From the NCBI GenBank assembly GCA_006176705.1, contig QRFJ01004963.1, forward strand, positions 114,939-178,938: a stretch of 64,000 bases of DNA, read 5' to 3'. This DNA comes from Cocos nucifera. Its lineage: Eukaryota > Streptophyta > Magnoliopsida > Arecales > Arecaceae. Both the position numbers and the translations under genes were made by a program. Under the pieces are notes generated by a model. That model worked only from the letters and a program-made list of their open reading frames with translations, was not told where the DNA came from and did no database searches. Shown piece after piece: positions 34,629 through 45,840 of this stretch; position 1 is the first letter of the stretch, and the number at the start of each line of letters is the position of its first letter.

Positions 34629-36961
34629 TGTTAGATATATGTGCCCTAGAAGCCAGAATTGGCTGACACTTGTAATACACTTCTAGGGGCAAAATTATAA
34701 TTTTGACTATAATCAATAAAATGGGTTATTTTCTATCACATATGTGTATTTAGTGTCTGTGATACATCCTTTGAGTTAATGGTAATGATAATTCATATTT
34801 TCAAGAGTTGAAAATTTAAGACATGAATAATCATTATTAACTCATAAAATGCTCCCGACCATAGGATCATCACGAGGATGGTGATTGATCCGGAAGGTTG
34901 GTGTACAATCGCTTCTCTTTAGTAGATGAGTCTTGAGTCTACGGTGTGGAGACACCGGAGCGAGAGTACAGGTACTCGTTAGAGAACGAGGGCACTGAGC
35001 GTGACCACCTCGAGTAGTCATTAGGGAGTCTACCTTCTCGTCAATGACTGACTCGATGCTGCAGTAGTGTGTCTGGTTCTTTGACCTGAGATGCATCGGC
35101 AGTTCACCTTGAGGGTGTTATAGTTTGACTACACCATTACTCGGTCTCCTAGCCATATGGAACCCTGAGGTGTATGTTGGCTATAGCATGTTCATTGTAG
35201 GAACTGGATTGCATCAAGATGGAATCTATCTACCTCGGTGGTAGAGGAGCAGCCCTATGATGATCATGAGAATCAAGTCCAGAAGTCCATGGCCATGGCA
35301 GAGTGAAATAATAGAAAGAGTTTCTATTTAGGATTTTCACATTGGACTTGAATCGAATGATTACATCATATGACAGAGACTAGGGTTTGACGAGTTCACC
35401 TTAACCCTAATCTGATCGGGGCTCAAGATAGAAGAACTTAATCACACAGGTAGCTGCACCAAGAGGTTCGCATTCAGCTCTGATGGGTTGCCACCATATA
35501 CTGCTAGGTGTCACTGGTGGATTTTGGGAGCAATTAGAATGATTTAGATGATCGATCATTCTAGCTGTTCGAATCAGAAGAGTTCTGATCCATCGAAAGG
35601 AGTTTCGATGATGTCGATGATAGAGATCATGACATATCCCATTACCATACAGAACTGAACCTAACTGGGTCACACAAACAAGGGTTTGAATCTGGTGATC
35701 ATCAATTGAACTGATCTAGTTCAATTGATCTGAATGAGATTCAATTAGGTTCAAGGAAAATCGTGCTAGCACTCGATTGAACCTAACGTTCTTCTTTTAC
35801 TATCATAAATAAGTTGTCCTGACTGAGCCAAAGGAGTTTGTGCTCAATCAGAGGCCTTCATATGGTCTGACTGGAGGTTGTCCAAGTCAGAAAAGGTTGT
35901 CTTATTTTGTAAGATATTAAGACAATACCTGCCATTTTTGGTCACCTGCCATTTCTTGTTCTTTGACTTTGGTCAAAAGTCTACCTTTGACTGGTCAAAC
36001 GTTCAATTGACTTTTGACCATGTCATGCACCTATTGGAGAGCTGGTGGGGGCCTGTCCCCTATTGGAGAGAACCTGGCAAGGAGGGGGCGCATGCCAACC
36101 CTGGCATGAGCCCATGGCTAGGGATGGCTAGGAGTCCCAAGTTGGATGGAGACTCCAGGTCTCCTTTTGGATTCCAATTAGGTTCCACCCTTTGGACTTC
36201 CAGACTTTGACTCAGTCTTAGGCACCAATCTAAGACTGAATCTTAGGCGCCTCTCTGATTAGGAATCCAGGGGACTCTATTCCCACCAATCAGATTTAGA
36301 TCTGATTTCACAAAGGATTGTGATTGGTTGGGAATAAGAGCTGGATTACATGGCAGTAGTCTATAAATAAGACCTATCTGCACCCAACTTTTCAAAAAAG
36401 ACTCCTCTCCTAGTTTCCACATGCCCCAAGGCTGTCCCTCTCCCTTCTCCATGCCAAACATCTTCTAGCCATCTCTCTCCTCTCCATGTCCAAAAGGAGT
36501 TAGTTGGGCTTGGTTGGTGCGATCCAGATCAAGAAAAGATTGATCGAAAAGCAAGAAGGCTGCACTGCTGCAAAGGACGACTGCTGATCTTCAAAAGAAG
36601 TTTTGAAGATCCTCCAGATCAGATCCAGATCTGATTTTTGGAAGAAAAAATAGAGAAGAAGAGGATCTCTAGATCCAAGCCTTGAGTGGATACCGGATAG
36701 AGGCCAGGCGCTTGCGTGGCTAGATCCAGAACCTTCAGGCTTCAAGCAGGATCATCAACAGGGATAATAGGATTACCCAAAATCAAGGATAAAATTAATT
36801 TAGATTTAATTTAATTTAATTTTTTTATTTATCAAATCATAAAATTAAATCTAAAAAATGTCAGATCTGATTAGGATCTAAGAGAAAATTTTTGAAATAT
36901 GCCTCTCGATCCAATCAGATCTGAATGAATCTGACCCCCGAAAATTTAGGATTTTCCTTCA
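34629..36961 (+). repeat. 3' LTR of element D (family II)
   Basis: TGTTAGATATATG...TTTTCCTTCA, 2333 bp, the reference family II LTR here. It has a TATA box (TATAAATA) at 36362-36369 about 600 bp before the LTR end, so U3 is about 1.75 kb. Long stretches (35500-35760) are identical to the J LTR (58740-59000), pointing to a recent common source. Open frames inside are not genes. Confidence 0.92.
36362..36369 (+). promoter_or_regulatory. Putative TATA box in D 3' LTR
   Basis: TATAAATA. The equivalent is TATAAAAT at 59611 in J and a mutated CATAAATA at 28191 in the D 5' LTR. Core promoter assignment is by motif and conservation. Confidence 0.55.
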
Positions 36962-37808
36962 TTGAAACTATTGCACATGAATTTATTTAGTCCTACAAGA
37001 ACAATAAGCTTAGATGAAAAATGTTATGATTTTGTAATTATCGATGACTACTTATGTTTTACATGAATTTTCTTTTTGGTACATAAAGATGAAACTTTTC
37101 ATGTTTTCTCAAAGTTTTATCAAAAAGTTATAAATAAAAAAGGATTTTCAATTCAAAGCATTTGAAGTGATCATGAAATCGAATTTGAAAATAAAGACTT
37201 TAAAAAATTTTATGATGAAAACAAATAAGCCATAATTTTTCAACACCTAGGACATCCCAACAAAATGGGATGGTAGAAAAGAAAAATAGGACTTTAGAAG
37301 AAATGGCCCATACCATTCTATGTAAAAGCAACCTCCCAAGATACTTTTGGGTGGAAGCAATTAACACGGCATGTTGCATCTTAAACCGTGCCCTAATCAT
37401 CTAAAATCGTGCCCTAATCAGACCAATTTTAAAGAAACCATCTTATGAGCTTTGGAAAGGAAGAAAATCTAACATTGCATATTTTCATATTTTTGGTTGT
37501 CGATATTTTATTTTAAATAATGATAAAGAAAAATTAGATAAATTTGATGCAAAATCCGATGAAACTATTTTTCTTGGTTACTCCACTTCTAGTAAAGCTT
37601 TCAAAGTTTTTAATAAAAGAACTTTAGTTATAGAAGAGTCAATACATATTATTTTTGATGAGACTAATGATCTTCCATCAAGAAAGAGTGAGGGTATTAA
37701 TGATGCAGATTTTCTTATAGAAGGAATGAAGAAGATCACCCTAAAGGATTCAACAATTCAAAATGAAGAGGATCGTGAAGACAAGCAAGAAAATGAAGAT
37801 GAAGGACA
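36962..37808 (+). pseudogene. integrase core of element E, resuming after D
   Basis: Continues E integrase at Leu-Leu-His. The first catalytic Asp reads Asn (36980-36982). The second Asp (Asp-His-Glu-Ile-Glu-Phe near 37170) and the Glu (Val-Glu-Lys-Lys-Asn-Arg near 37275) are present. Stops and frame changes are frequent between 37060 and 37800. A 24-base tandem duplication containing GTGCCCTAATCA sits at 37385-37421. It cannot catalyse integration as written. Confidence 0.83.
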
Positions 37809-39471
37809 ATGAGAACAACCTCAAATGATCTTCCAAAAGAATGGAGGTATGTTCACAATCATCCTAAAGAACTAATTATTGGTGATCCTACACATGGGGT
37901 AAGAACTCGCTCTTCAGTTAGAGAAGCATACAATCATTTTGCTTTTGCTTCTCATTTTGAACCTAAAACCATAGATGAAGTCGAGAAAGATTATAATTGG
38001 ATAAATAAAATGCAAGAGGAATCTAATCAATTCGAAAGAAATAATATATGGATCTTAGTATCAAGACCTAAAAATCATCCAATAATTAGCACAAAATGGG
38101 TATATAGAAATAAATTGGATGAAAATGGAAATGTAATTAGGAATAAAACAAGATTAGTTGCAAAGAATTATAATTAAGAAGAGGAAATTAATTTTGATGA
38201 GACCTTTGCACTTGTTGCTAGATTAGAAGCAATTAGACTTTTACTCGCTTATGCATGCTTTATGAATTTCAAGTTATTTCAAATGAATGTTAAAAGTACT
38301 TTTCTAAATGGATATATTATCGAAGAAGTTTATGTAGAACAACCTTCCAATTTTGAAAATCATATTTTTTCAAATCATGTTTTCAAATTAAAGAAAGCAT
38401 TATATGGTTTAAAACAAGCATCTAGGGCTTGGTATGAAAGATTAAGTAAATTCTTGCTTAATAATAGATTTTCAAGAGGAAATGTAGATACAACCCTTTT
38501 CATTGAAAGAGATCATGATGACATCTTAGTAATACAAATATATGTTGATGATATTATATTTGGATCTACTAATAAAATTTTATGTCAATATTTTGCTCAG
38601 CTCATGTAGGGAGAATTTGAGTTGAGCATGATGGGTAAACTAATGTTCTTCCTCAAACTTCAAATCAAACAAACAAAGAAAAGAATCTCCATCATCCAAA
38701 GCAAGTAAACAAGAGAGCTACTTAAAAGATTTGAGATGGAGAGCTCCAAAGCCATTGGTACCCCCATAAGTCTATCATGTAAGCTTGATAAGAATGGAGG
38801 TAAAAGTGTTGATACAAAGATTTATAGAGGTATGATAGGTTCATTATTATATTTAACTGCTAGTAGATCAGATATCATGTTTAGTATTTATTTATGTGCA
38901 TGATTTCAATCTAATCCAAAAGAATCATATTTAAATACTATAAAAAAATATTTAAATACCTAAAAGAAACTCAATCCATAGGTTTATGGTACTCTAAGAA
39001 TTAATTGGATATTTAGATGTAGACATTGCTGGATGTAGATTAGATAGAAAAAGCATTAGTGGAACTAGCTAATTTCTAGGAGTTAACTTAATCTCTTGGT
39101 TTAACAAGAAGCAAAATTTGATAGCATTGTCTATGATGAAGGCCGAATACATTGCAGTCAAAAGTTGCTGTGTACAAATCTTGTAGATTATTAAACAACT
39201 TGAGGACTTTGGCATTAAACTAAACAAAATTTTCATAAAATGTGATAATACTAATGCCATAAATCTAACTAAGAATCCAATCCAATACTCTAGATCAAAA
39301 TATATTGAAATAAGACATCATTTCATAAGAGAGCATATTCAAAATAATGACATAATTCTTGATTATATTTGTACTGAAAAATAATTGGCTGATATTTTTA
39401 CTAAGACCTTGAGTGAAGATAAATTTTATAAAATTAAGAGAGAATTAAAAATTCTAGATCCTTTTGCTTAA
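37809..39471 (+). pseudogene. reverse transcriptase and RNase H of element E
   Basis: A single frame from 37809 to 38609 is broken only by TAA at 38175. It contains Thr-Lys-Trp-Val-Tyr-Arg, the Leu-Asn-Gly block, Tyr-Gly-Leu-Lys-Gln-Ala and the active site Tyr-Val-Asp-Asp at 38541-38552, followed by Ile-Ile-Phe-Gly-Ser, typical of SIRE-type RTs. After TAG 38607 the thumb and RNase H remain readable with more stops and frame changes; RNase H Asp (near 39017), Glu (near 39140) and Asp (near 39241) can be found. The gene ends TAA at 39469. Confidence 0.86.
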
Positions 39472-41715
39472 ATATCCTTCTTTTGATTCCATCTTATCCT
39501 CTACTAATATTTTTGGATCAATCCTTGAGACTTAATTTCATTATTTTAAGTTAAAAATTATCCATCTTTCTTGTCTTTTTCTTGACTATGAGAAGAAAAA
39601 TTATTTTTAAACTTAATAAGAAAAATCATGGATAAATAATTATACTATACCTGTCTCATGGATTTATTTGAGCATTCTAATGATTTTGATCATTTGATTT
39701 ATTTTAAGCAACTATTTATATTTTACACATTTTGATCATATTATTATTTTTTTAAAAAATTAATTAGTATCAAAAAATCATTTTTGATCTTAAAAAAGGA
39801 TTATTGATGAATATTCATGCCTTGTTTAGATTGATTAATTTTAAAAAATAAATTTAAAAAAAATACTATTTTTAAGTCTTTTAATATTGATGTCAAGCAA
39901 AATATTAAAATAAAATATTCAAAAAGAACTTTAGTTTTTAATCAATTGATATCAGATAGCTTAATATTTATCTTATATTTTATTGATCTTAATATATATA
40001 TATATACATAATAATAAAAGAAAAGAAAAGATGATCCCTGAAAAGCTGAATATATCTTATAATTTACTTTAAATGATCTATTTAAAATTTTTAATCTTTG
40101 AAATGTTCAATCTCTCTTGAATCTTTGAAGTTCAAAATAATTTTATTTAATGCATTTAATTTATTCAAAAAGAGGGAGATGTGATTTTAATCTATATTGT
40201 TCATAAATAGAATTAAAAAAAAAGAGAGAGAAAAGATATTCATTCTAAATTTATTGTATTCTTTCAAAATGAAGAAGAAAAGTTAAAAGATAAATTTATC
40301 CAATAATAATTATGAAAAAGATGGGGAGAAAATATTATGTGATGAATTTTTTGGTATTTACTCTTAAAAAATAAGAAAAATAATGTTTGTTTATTAAATA
40401 TTATCTAGTTTGCCTTGACTGAATATTCTGATTAATTTGAGTTAAGAATAATGAACTTTGATTATTTTATGATCCTTTCAACTTAAGCCTTCATGTGATT
40501 ATTCAGTTTAAATTCAATTGATTTGATTGCCAAATCATTTTTGATAACTAATAAGAGTTAAAACTAATTTAAAATATATTCTTACTTCAAATAAATTAAT
40601 TTTGATGCATACTTCTAATTTTGAAACTCATTTAAAAATAAGAATATAATACAAAATTTTTAATATGCCTTTAAAAATCTTTATAAAATTATTTTTGCTC
40701 TAATACTATCTTTGTTTCACTAGATACATTTATGATATATATCTTTTTCGAGCTTAATTGACTAAAATTTATTTAAAAAAAGAATGAATAATGAATTAAA
40801 TATTATGTTTGAAAATCTATTCAAAGAATCATATTCATTCAAAAAGGAGGAGAGCCTTTGATATTTGAGTTTAAGCTAATTTTTTGTAAAGAAAAAAATT
40901 TTAAATGAGAAGCTTTTAAAGAAAAGCTGATTCATTTGATTTGATTTAATTTTTTAATTTTTGATTTAATTTTTTAAATTTGATACATCTTTCATTTGAT
41001 ACACCCAATTACATCTCTAATTTCTTATCTGATTTAGATGCTTCTAGCCATGATCTCTACTAGATCTAGTTTAGTTATCTTTGTATTAGATTATGATCTA
41101 GTATCTCTTAGTTATCTCTATTGGCTGATTGGGTCATGGATAGTTATATCCATGAATTTTGTATGTTTTGATGGCCTAACACTCAAAAATATTTTTTTTG
41201 ATACCTTTAGCACTTATATATTTTGATGACTTAATGTTATGGTTTATTGTATCTAGAATGTTTATATGAATATGATGATGTCATTTGAATAATGTGAAAT
41301 GTAACCTTTATGAATTGGCTAAAATTTCATTATGATATGCTGAAAACACTATGTTGTATACAAGCAAATTGAAAGTTTTGTTATAAACTCTTGTTCTAAC
41401 AGAAAAATATATGGAATAAGTTAAGGGAGAGGCTTTTTCTTTTTAAATTTTAAAATCTCTTAAGATCTTACTTGATGATGTCAAAAAGAAGTAGAGTAAA
41501 TAAAATTAGGCTATAAGCAAAATTGAAGTAAAATTAACAAAAGGAATATGTAAGTCAAACACTTTTGTAAATAATTTGAATGTCTAATCATAAGTAATCT
41601 TCAAACTATTCTTTATACAATATTTGTCAAATAACTGAATATGATATTCTAGTAAGTGATGTAGGCTTCTACATGCTTTATTTTTTGCATATGCTCAAAA
41701 ATTTTGTCATCATAA
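39472..41715 (+). other. Long noncoding tail of element E between pol and 3' LTR
   Basis: 2.2 kb, very AT-rich, with no frame longer than 62 codons. SIRE/Maximus elements often carry an envelope-like frame or a long spacer here (family knowledge); no transmembrane-bearing frame is visible. Two internal purine tracts, AAAAAGAGGGAGATG (40168) and AAAAAGGAGGAGAG (40839), resemble the terminal polypurine tract. A short (AT)n run lies at 39992-40006. Confidence 0.75.
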
Positions 41716-41728
41716 AAAAAGGGGAGAT
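41716..41728 (+). other. Polypurine tract of element E
   Basis: AAAAAGGGGAGAT (a run of A then G) immediately precedes the 3' LTR. Confidence 0.82.
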
Positions 41729-42964
41729 TATTGCTCCAAGAATTGATTTTGATAATTACAAAGTATTTGAGGAGATTATTAATGAATTTAGATTGAAAAA
41801 AGATTTTTTGTACTTCAGAGGCAAAATCATAATTTTATCAAGTTTTGATCTAAGAGCTTCAAGAGTAAGTATAGAAGATTTTTGATCTTTTGGAGGTGGT
41901 CCCATGATTTTTGGAAGCATATTTTAGGAAAAAATCAAGTTTGAAGCAAAAGGATCGACCCCTAGGTTGTCCTCTACTAAAACGGGCAGTTTGGCATACT
42001 GTCTTTGTGCCAATGATCGACCCTAGGATTGACCTCTACTATTTTGAAGGCCAAAAATATAGAATGGTTGATTTTTTAATTTCTATCTTAGAGGTTGACC
42101 TCGAGATCGACCCCTATGCCAGAGGTCAATATATGAGTCGACCTCTATGATGAAAATTTTCTGCAACGACTAGTTTTGTTCAGTTTTGATAGCTTTTAAT
42201 GATTTTTTTAAGGTCTCCAACAGCTACAAATCTTGTTCAGGATTCTCTCCTCCATTTATTAAAGATTTAAAAAGCTATAAAAAGGAAAAAACATAAGAGA
42301 TTTTATGAATTTAAATCAGCCCTAAGCAAAAAGTCCTCTTCAAGAAAAGAAGATTTCGTTTTCAAGTTCACCAACCTCATAAGAGCTCATTCAAGTCTTC
42401 AACAATCTTGAGAAAAATTAGAAAAATTTTCTCTATTATTATGAAAAATATTCTTAAGATTTTATTTGCTAATTAAGGGAGCTATATTTGTATTTGATTG
42501 TCATTAACTCTTATACTCTGCTGTATTATTTTGTTTTAAGTTTTGGGGGCTTCCAAAACTTGGGAGGATTGATCTGAGCCTTAAATCAAAATGTGTAGGA
42601 TTGGCTTGTACCTATGAAATAAGTATGTTAGCTTGGGATAGATAGGGTTGGAGATACCGATGTTGTATTCTGATTGAATACATTTAGCAGTTTTGAATTT
42701 TCAAGTAGAATCTTGGGGAGTGAATATAGGTGCAAGGAAAGCACCGAACTACTATAAATCTTGCTTATTTGTGATGTACTTGCTATCTTTCTTTTCTTAG
42801 TTTGTTAAATTCTCTCTCAAGTCTTTTATATTTTCATCTAACCTAAATCACTTTACACAAATGACTTGCATATCATCATTCAATCTTTATATCTTTAAAT
42901 TAGCTTTAAAATTTTAAAAATCCAATTCACCCCCTCCCTCCTTGAGTTGTATAGCTGGGCAACA
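41729..42964 (+). repeat. 3' LTR of element E (family III)
   Basis: TATTGCTCCAAG...GCTGGGCAACA, 1236 bp, aligned over its whole length with 5459-6693. A TATA-like box TATAAAAAGG is at 42276. A cluster of (T/C)GACC motifs at 41951-42150 keeps more CpG bases than the 5' copy. Frames at 41673-41885 and 41911-42150 are not conserved in the 5' LTR and are not genes. Confidence 0.92.
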
Positions 42965-43306
42965 AGTCTAATTAAATATGATTTAATTAGATTTAGTTTG
43001 AGCTTAATTGGATCAAGTCCAACTGATTTATTGGATAAGTCAATTACAAGGAAGAACTAGTCCTAGTTCAATTAGGAGTTGGATCAACCTAATTTCTAAT
43101 TTAATTAGAAATTAAATTAAAATAAAATATGATTTAATTTGATTTAATTAAATTTTTAATTTGATTAGGACCTAAAAATTGGGTTGATTTGCTTCTGGTT
43201 TAATTTGATTTAAGAAATCATATGGACCAAGTCAAATCAGGAGTCCTAATTTGACTAGGAACTTCTATCTTTCACCACCTATATTCCATGCACCCCACAT
43301 CCCTCT
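42965..43306 (+). repeat. 3' LTR of element A, second segment
   Basis: Begins with the AGTCT duplication of E and continues the family I LTR exactly where it broke at 5458, aligning with about 11817-12155 of C. It is cut at 43307 by element G. The rest of the A LTR must lie to the right of the window. Confidence 0.87.
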
Positions 43307-45827
43307 TGAAGGAACTAGATCTAGGATTTTAGAACTAGATCTTAAAACTTTTTCAAGATCAGACAGTGAAAGACTAAAATTAATCAAAATTAATATTAGA
43401 TTCTAGAAAATATCCTAGATCTAAGATCTATTACATGATCATGGCATGTTATTAAATCAGAAATTAAAATCTAAAGAAGAAACTAAAACATGTTGATTAC
43501 ATCAACATGTATATATACTACATCTAATGCAGGTATGAAAATAATATATCAGATCTATTACTTGTGCAAGTTAGATATTCTAACTTGCTGATCCAGGCTT
43601 GAGAATGATGTTGTGAGCCGCACACACGTCTGGCCTCTAGGAGTTGTCCACACGAGCCCATGACATGATCAGAAGTCCGATGCAGGAAATCAGCATAGTA
43701 TGCTAGTATCATGTTGATTCTTCTTTGATGGTCGATCTAAAACCACCTTTTACAAATCTTGAGCTCTCCAATTTTTAAAAAGAAGGGGAAGAGATTTTGA
43801 ACCTGAGACATCTCTCAAAAATCTCTAAAGAAGGAGGAAGAGATCAAAGAAAAAATCCTAGGAGAAGAACCCTTCTTCTTCTTCTTTATTCTCTCACCTA
43901 GACACCTAGATTGGTGTCTATGAATCCCCAAGCCCTAATACTCTTTCTTCCTAATTTTCACACACCCCAAAGGTCTCTCAATGATCTAGAATATATCTAA
44001 AAATCAGCCCAAATTCATCCTATATAGAGAGATATAGAGGAGTCCTTATCTAGGTCAAATACCTAGATAAGGAATGTCCAAATTGGCCAAGACAAGGGGT
44101 GCCCAACTCTTGGGCACTGCCTCCTTCTTTTCTACTATGGACCATCAGATTTTGTCATACAAAAACCCCTCTAAAAGATACAAAAATCCTAAAAAAAATT
44201 TGGATGGAATCGGTGCCCTATAGGAAGAGTTTTGGTTTCCTAAAATTCTATCTTATAGAATTTGAAATCAAAACCAATTCCTACTTTGAATTGGTCCATA
44301 CTTAATTTACCATGTAAGAAAAAAAGGGGAGGACTTTGGGACATGGTGGGCTTCTGTTAGGCATGGAGAATTCATGCAAAATCAAAGGAGGCATGAACAG
44401 TGGGCATTGGGACTAAGGTGGCGCAAGGAGGGAAGTTCCTAGTCTTACTAGGTTTCTTATTTTGACTTGGTCCAATATGATTTCTCAAACCAAATCAAAG
44501 TAGAATTAATTCAACCTAATTAAATTAGATTCTAAACTAATTAAAAACTTAATTAAATTAGATTAAATTAGATTTAATTTTAATTTAATTTTTTAATCAA
44601 ATTAGAAAATTAGGTTCACCCAAGTCCTAATCGAACTAGGACTAGTTCTTTCTTGCACTTGGCTTATCCAATAAACCAATTAAACTTGATCCAATCAAGC
44701 CCAAACCAAGTTTAAATAAATCTTATTTAATTAGACTTAATCTTAGCCCTTTGGTTTAATCAAATTAATCTAACTAGCAATTTAATTGCTAATCGATCCT
44801 CCTGCAACACTTGCACTAGGTTAAACATCAATCGTATTGATTGTTTAACCCTAGAATGATTCTTAATTGTTTAACCTTAGAACGATTCTTAATCATTGAT
44901 CAACCATCCAATCAGATTATAAACTCAAATGTGTGTGACCTCATAGGTCCAAACCTAAGTCGATATTATAAGAATAAATTTTTGTACTAATCAAAGTGAT
45001 CATTTAGCAATGGTATCCGATGGTCGGATAAGTTGAATATGCAGAACAACATCCTAGAACTCATGCAGATATAGTTTCAATATAATTCATCTCCTTAACC
45101 AAAATGCTCGTAGGACACCTCAGAGTTCAACTGTTAACTCTGATAAGGTTGTCCACATTGTATTTTAAAATATCAAATCTATCTGATGGATTATCCTGAC
45201 CAAGGTTTTGATATATTGAAATACAATGATACATTTTTCTCCAACTCTTGGAGTGGTCAATTCCATTTTAATCACACTCTGACTTTATAAGTACTTGACT
45301 ATGCCCAGAAGCCTTCTATTATTGAATTAGAAATTTAGTTAGTCCAGTACCAAAGGATAGTGAGTTACTTGTAAGTCACTGAGATGATCTCAGGTCTAAA
45401 GGACACTTATACCTATATCCCATCAGAGACATTCTCGACAATAGAATGCTCTGGAGTTAGTCACATTCAATGATGATGTACCCTTACATCTCATTCGTAT
45501 GTCTTACCAGTGTCTCAATACTTCTTGGTTAAGAGGATAACTAACCTATATGGCATACAACAACCTATGCTCAATAGATGCTATCGTCCTTATTAACAGC
45601 CTATCATTTGGTCGTGAATTATTTTAAGGACTAATTGATAATCCTCTCTTTAACGAAGCTAAATAGTCCTAAAGATTTCATCACAATAATGAAGTTCATT
45701 AGAAGATGAATACTTTATGATGAAAAATATCAAAAATATATTTTATTTATTAATGAATCAATTATAGATACAATGTAGCTTAACCGTCAACAGGTAGATA
45801 ATTGGCTTTAGGACATATTTTCCAACA
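43307..45827 (-). repeat. 3' LTR of element G
   Basis: Plus-strand text TGAAGGAACTAG...TTTTCCAACA, the reverse complement of a family I LTR with TG/CA ends, 2521 bp. It matches 51677-54123 and, inverted, 10790-13229. Frames inside (for example 44099-44305) are not conserved coding. Confidence 0.9.
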
Positions 45828-45840
45828 ACTCCCACTTATC
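45828..45840 (-). other. Polypurine tract of element G
   Basis: ACTCCCACTTATC on the plus strand, i.e. a GATAAGTGGGAGT purine tract on the element strand between the pol stop and the 3' LTR. Confidence 0.78.

Larger units (their letters stand above)
24838..36961 (+). mobile_element. Ty1/copia retrotransposon D (family II), best preserved copy
   Basis: Structure: partial LTR (24838-26502), full 5' LTR (26503-28763), PBS 28766, leader, gag-pol 30649-34614, polypurine tract, 3' LTR (34629-36961). It is inserted in E integrase with a near-perfect TSD. Pol retains nearly all catalytic motifs, and breaks are mostly small insertions or deletions. It is not autonomous as written, but it is the template against which B and J can be read. 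The extra partial LTR at the left indicates a second, removed, family II insertion event. Confidence 0.9.
5459..42964 (+). mobile_element. Ty1/copia retrotransposon E (family III, SIRE/Maximus-like), split by B and D
   Basis: A complete but dismembered element. It comprises the 5' LTR 5459-6693 (1235 bp), PBS 22829, gag 22890-24203, pol 24204-24837 continuing at 36962-39471, a 2.2 kb noncoding tail, a polypurine tract at 41716 and the 3' LTR 41729-42964 (1236 bp). It is split by B between its 5' LTR and PBS, and by D inside integrase. Flanking AGTCT duplications confirm a single insertion. A gag with a coiled coil, an RT core reading Tyr-Val-Asp-Asp-Ile-Ile-Phe-Gly, and a long tail after pol fit the SIRE/Maximus lineage (family knowledge). 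No envelope-like frame is visible. Confidence 0.92.

Noticed and set aside
35407..35673. Minus-strand frame recurring in family II LTRs (also 25683, 27285, 58658)
   Set aside because: Its recurrence follows LTR copy number. Lengths and ends differ between copies, and no promoter or known domain supports a gene.
39472..41715. Possible envelope-like gene in the E tail
   Set aside because: No frame longer than 62 codons and no signal peptide or transmembrane pattern consistent across the region.
41673..42150. Two open frames at the start of the family III 3' LTR
   Set aside because: They span the polypurine tract and LTR and are broken in the 5' LTR copy; composition and position fit chance frames.
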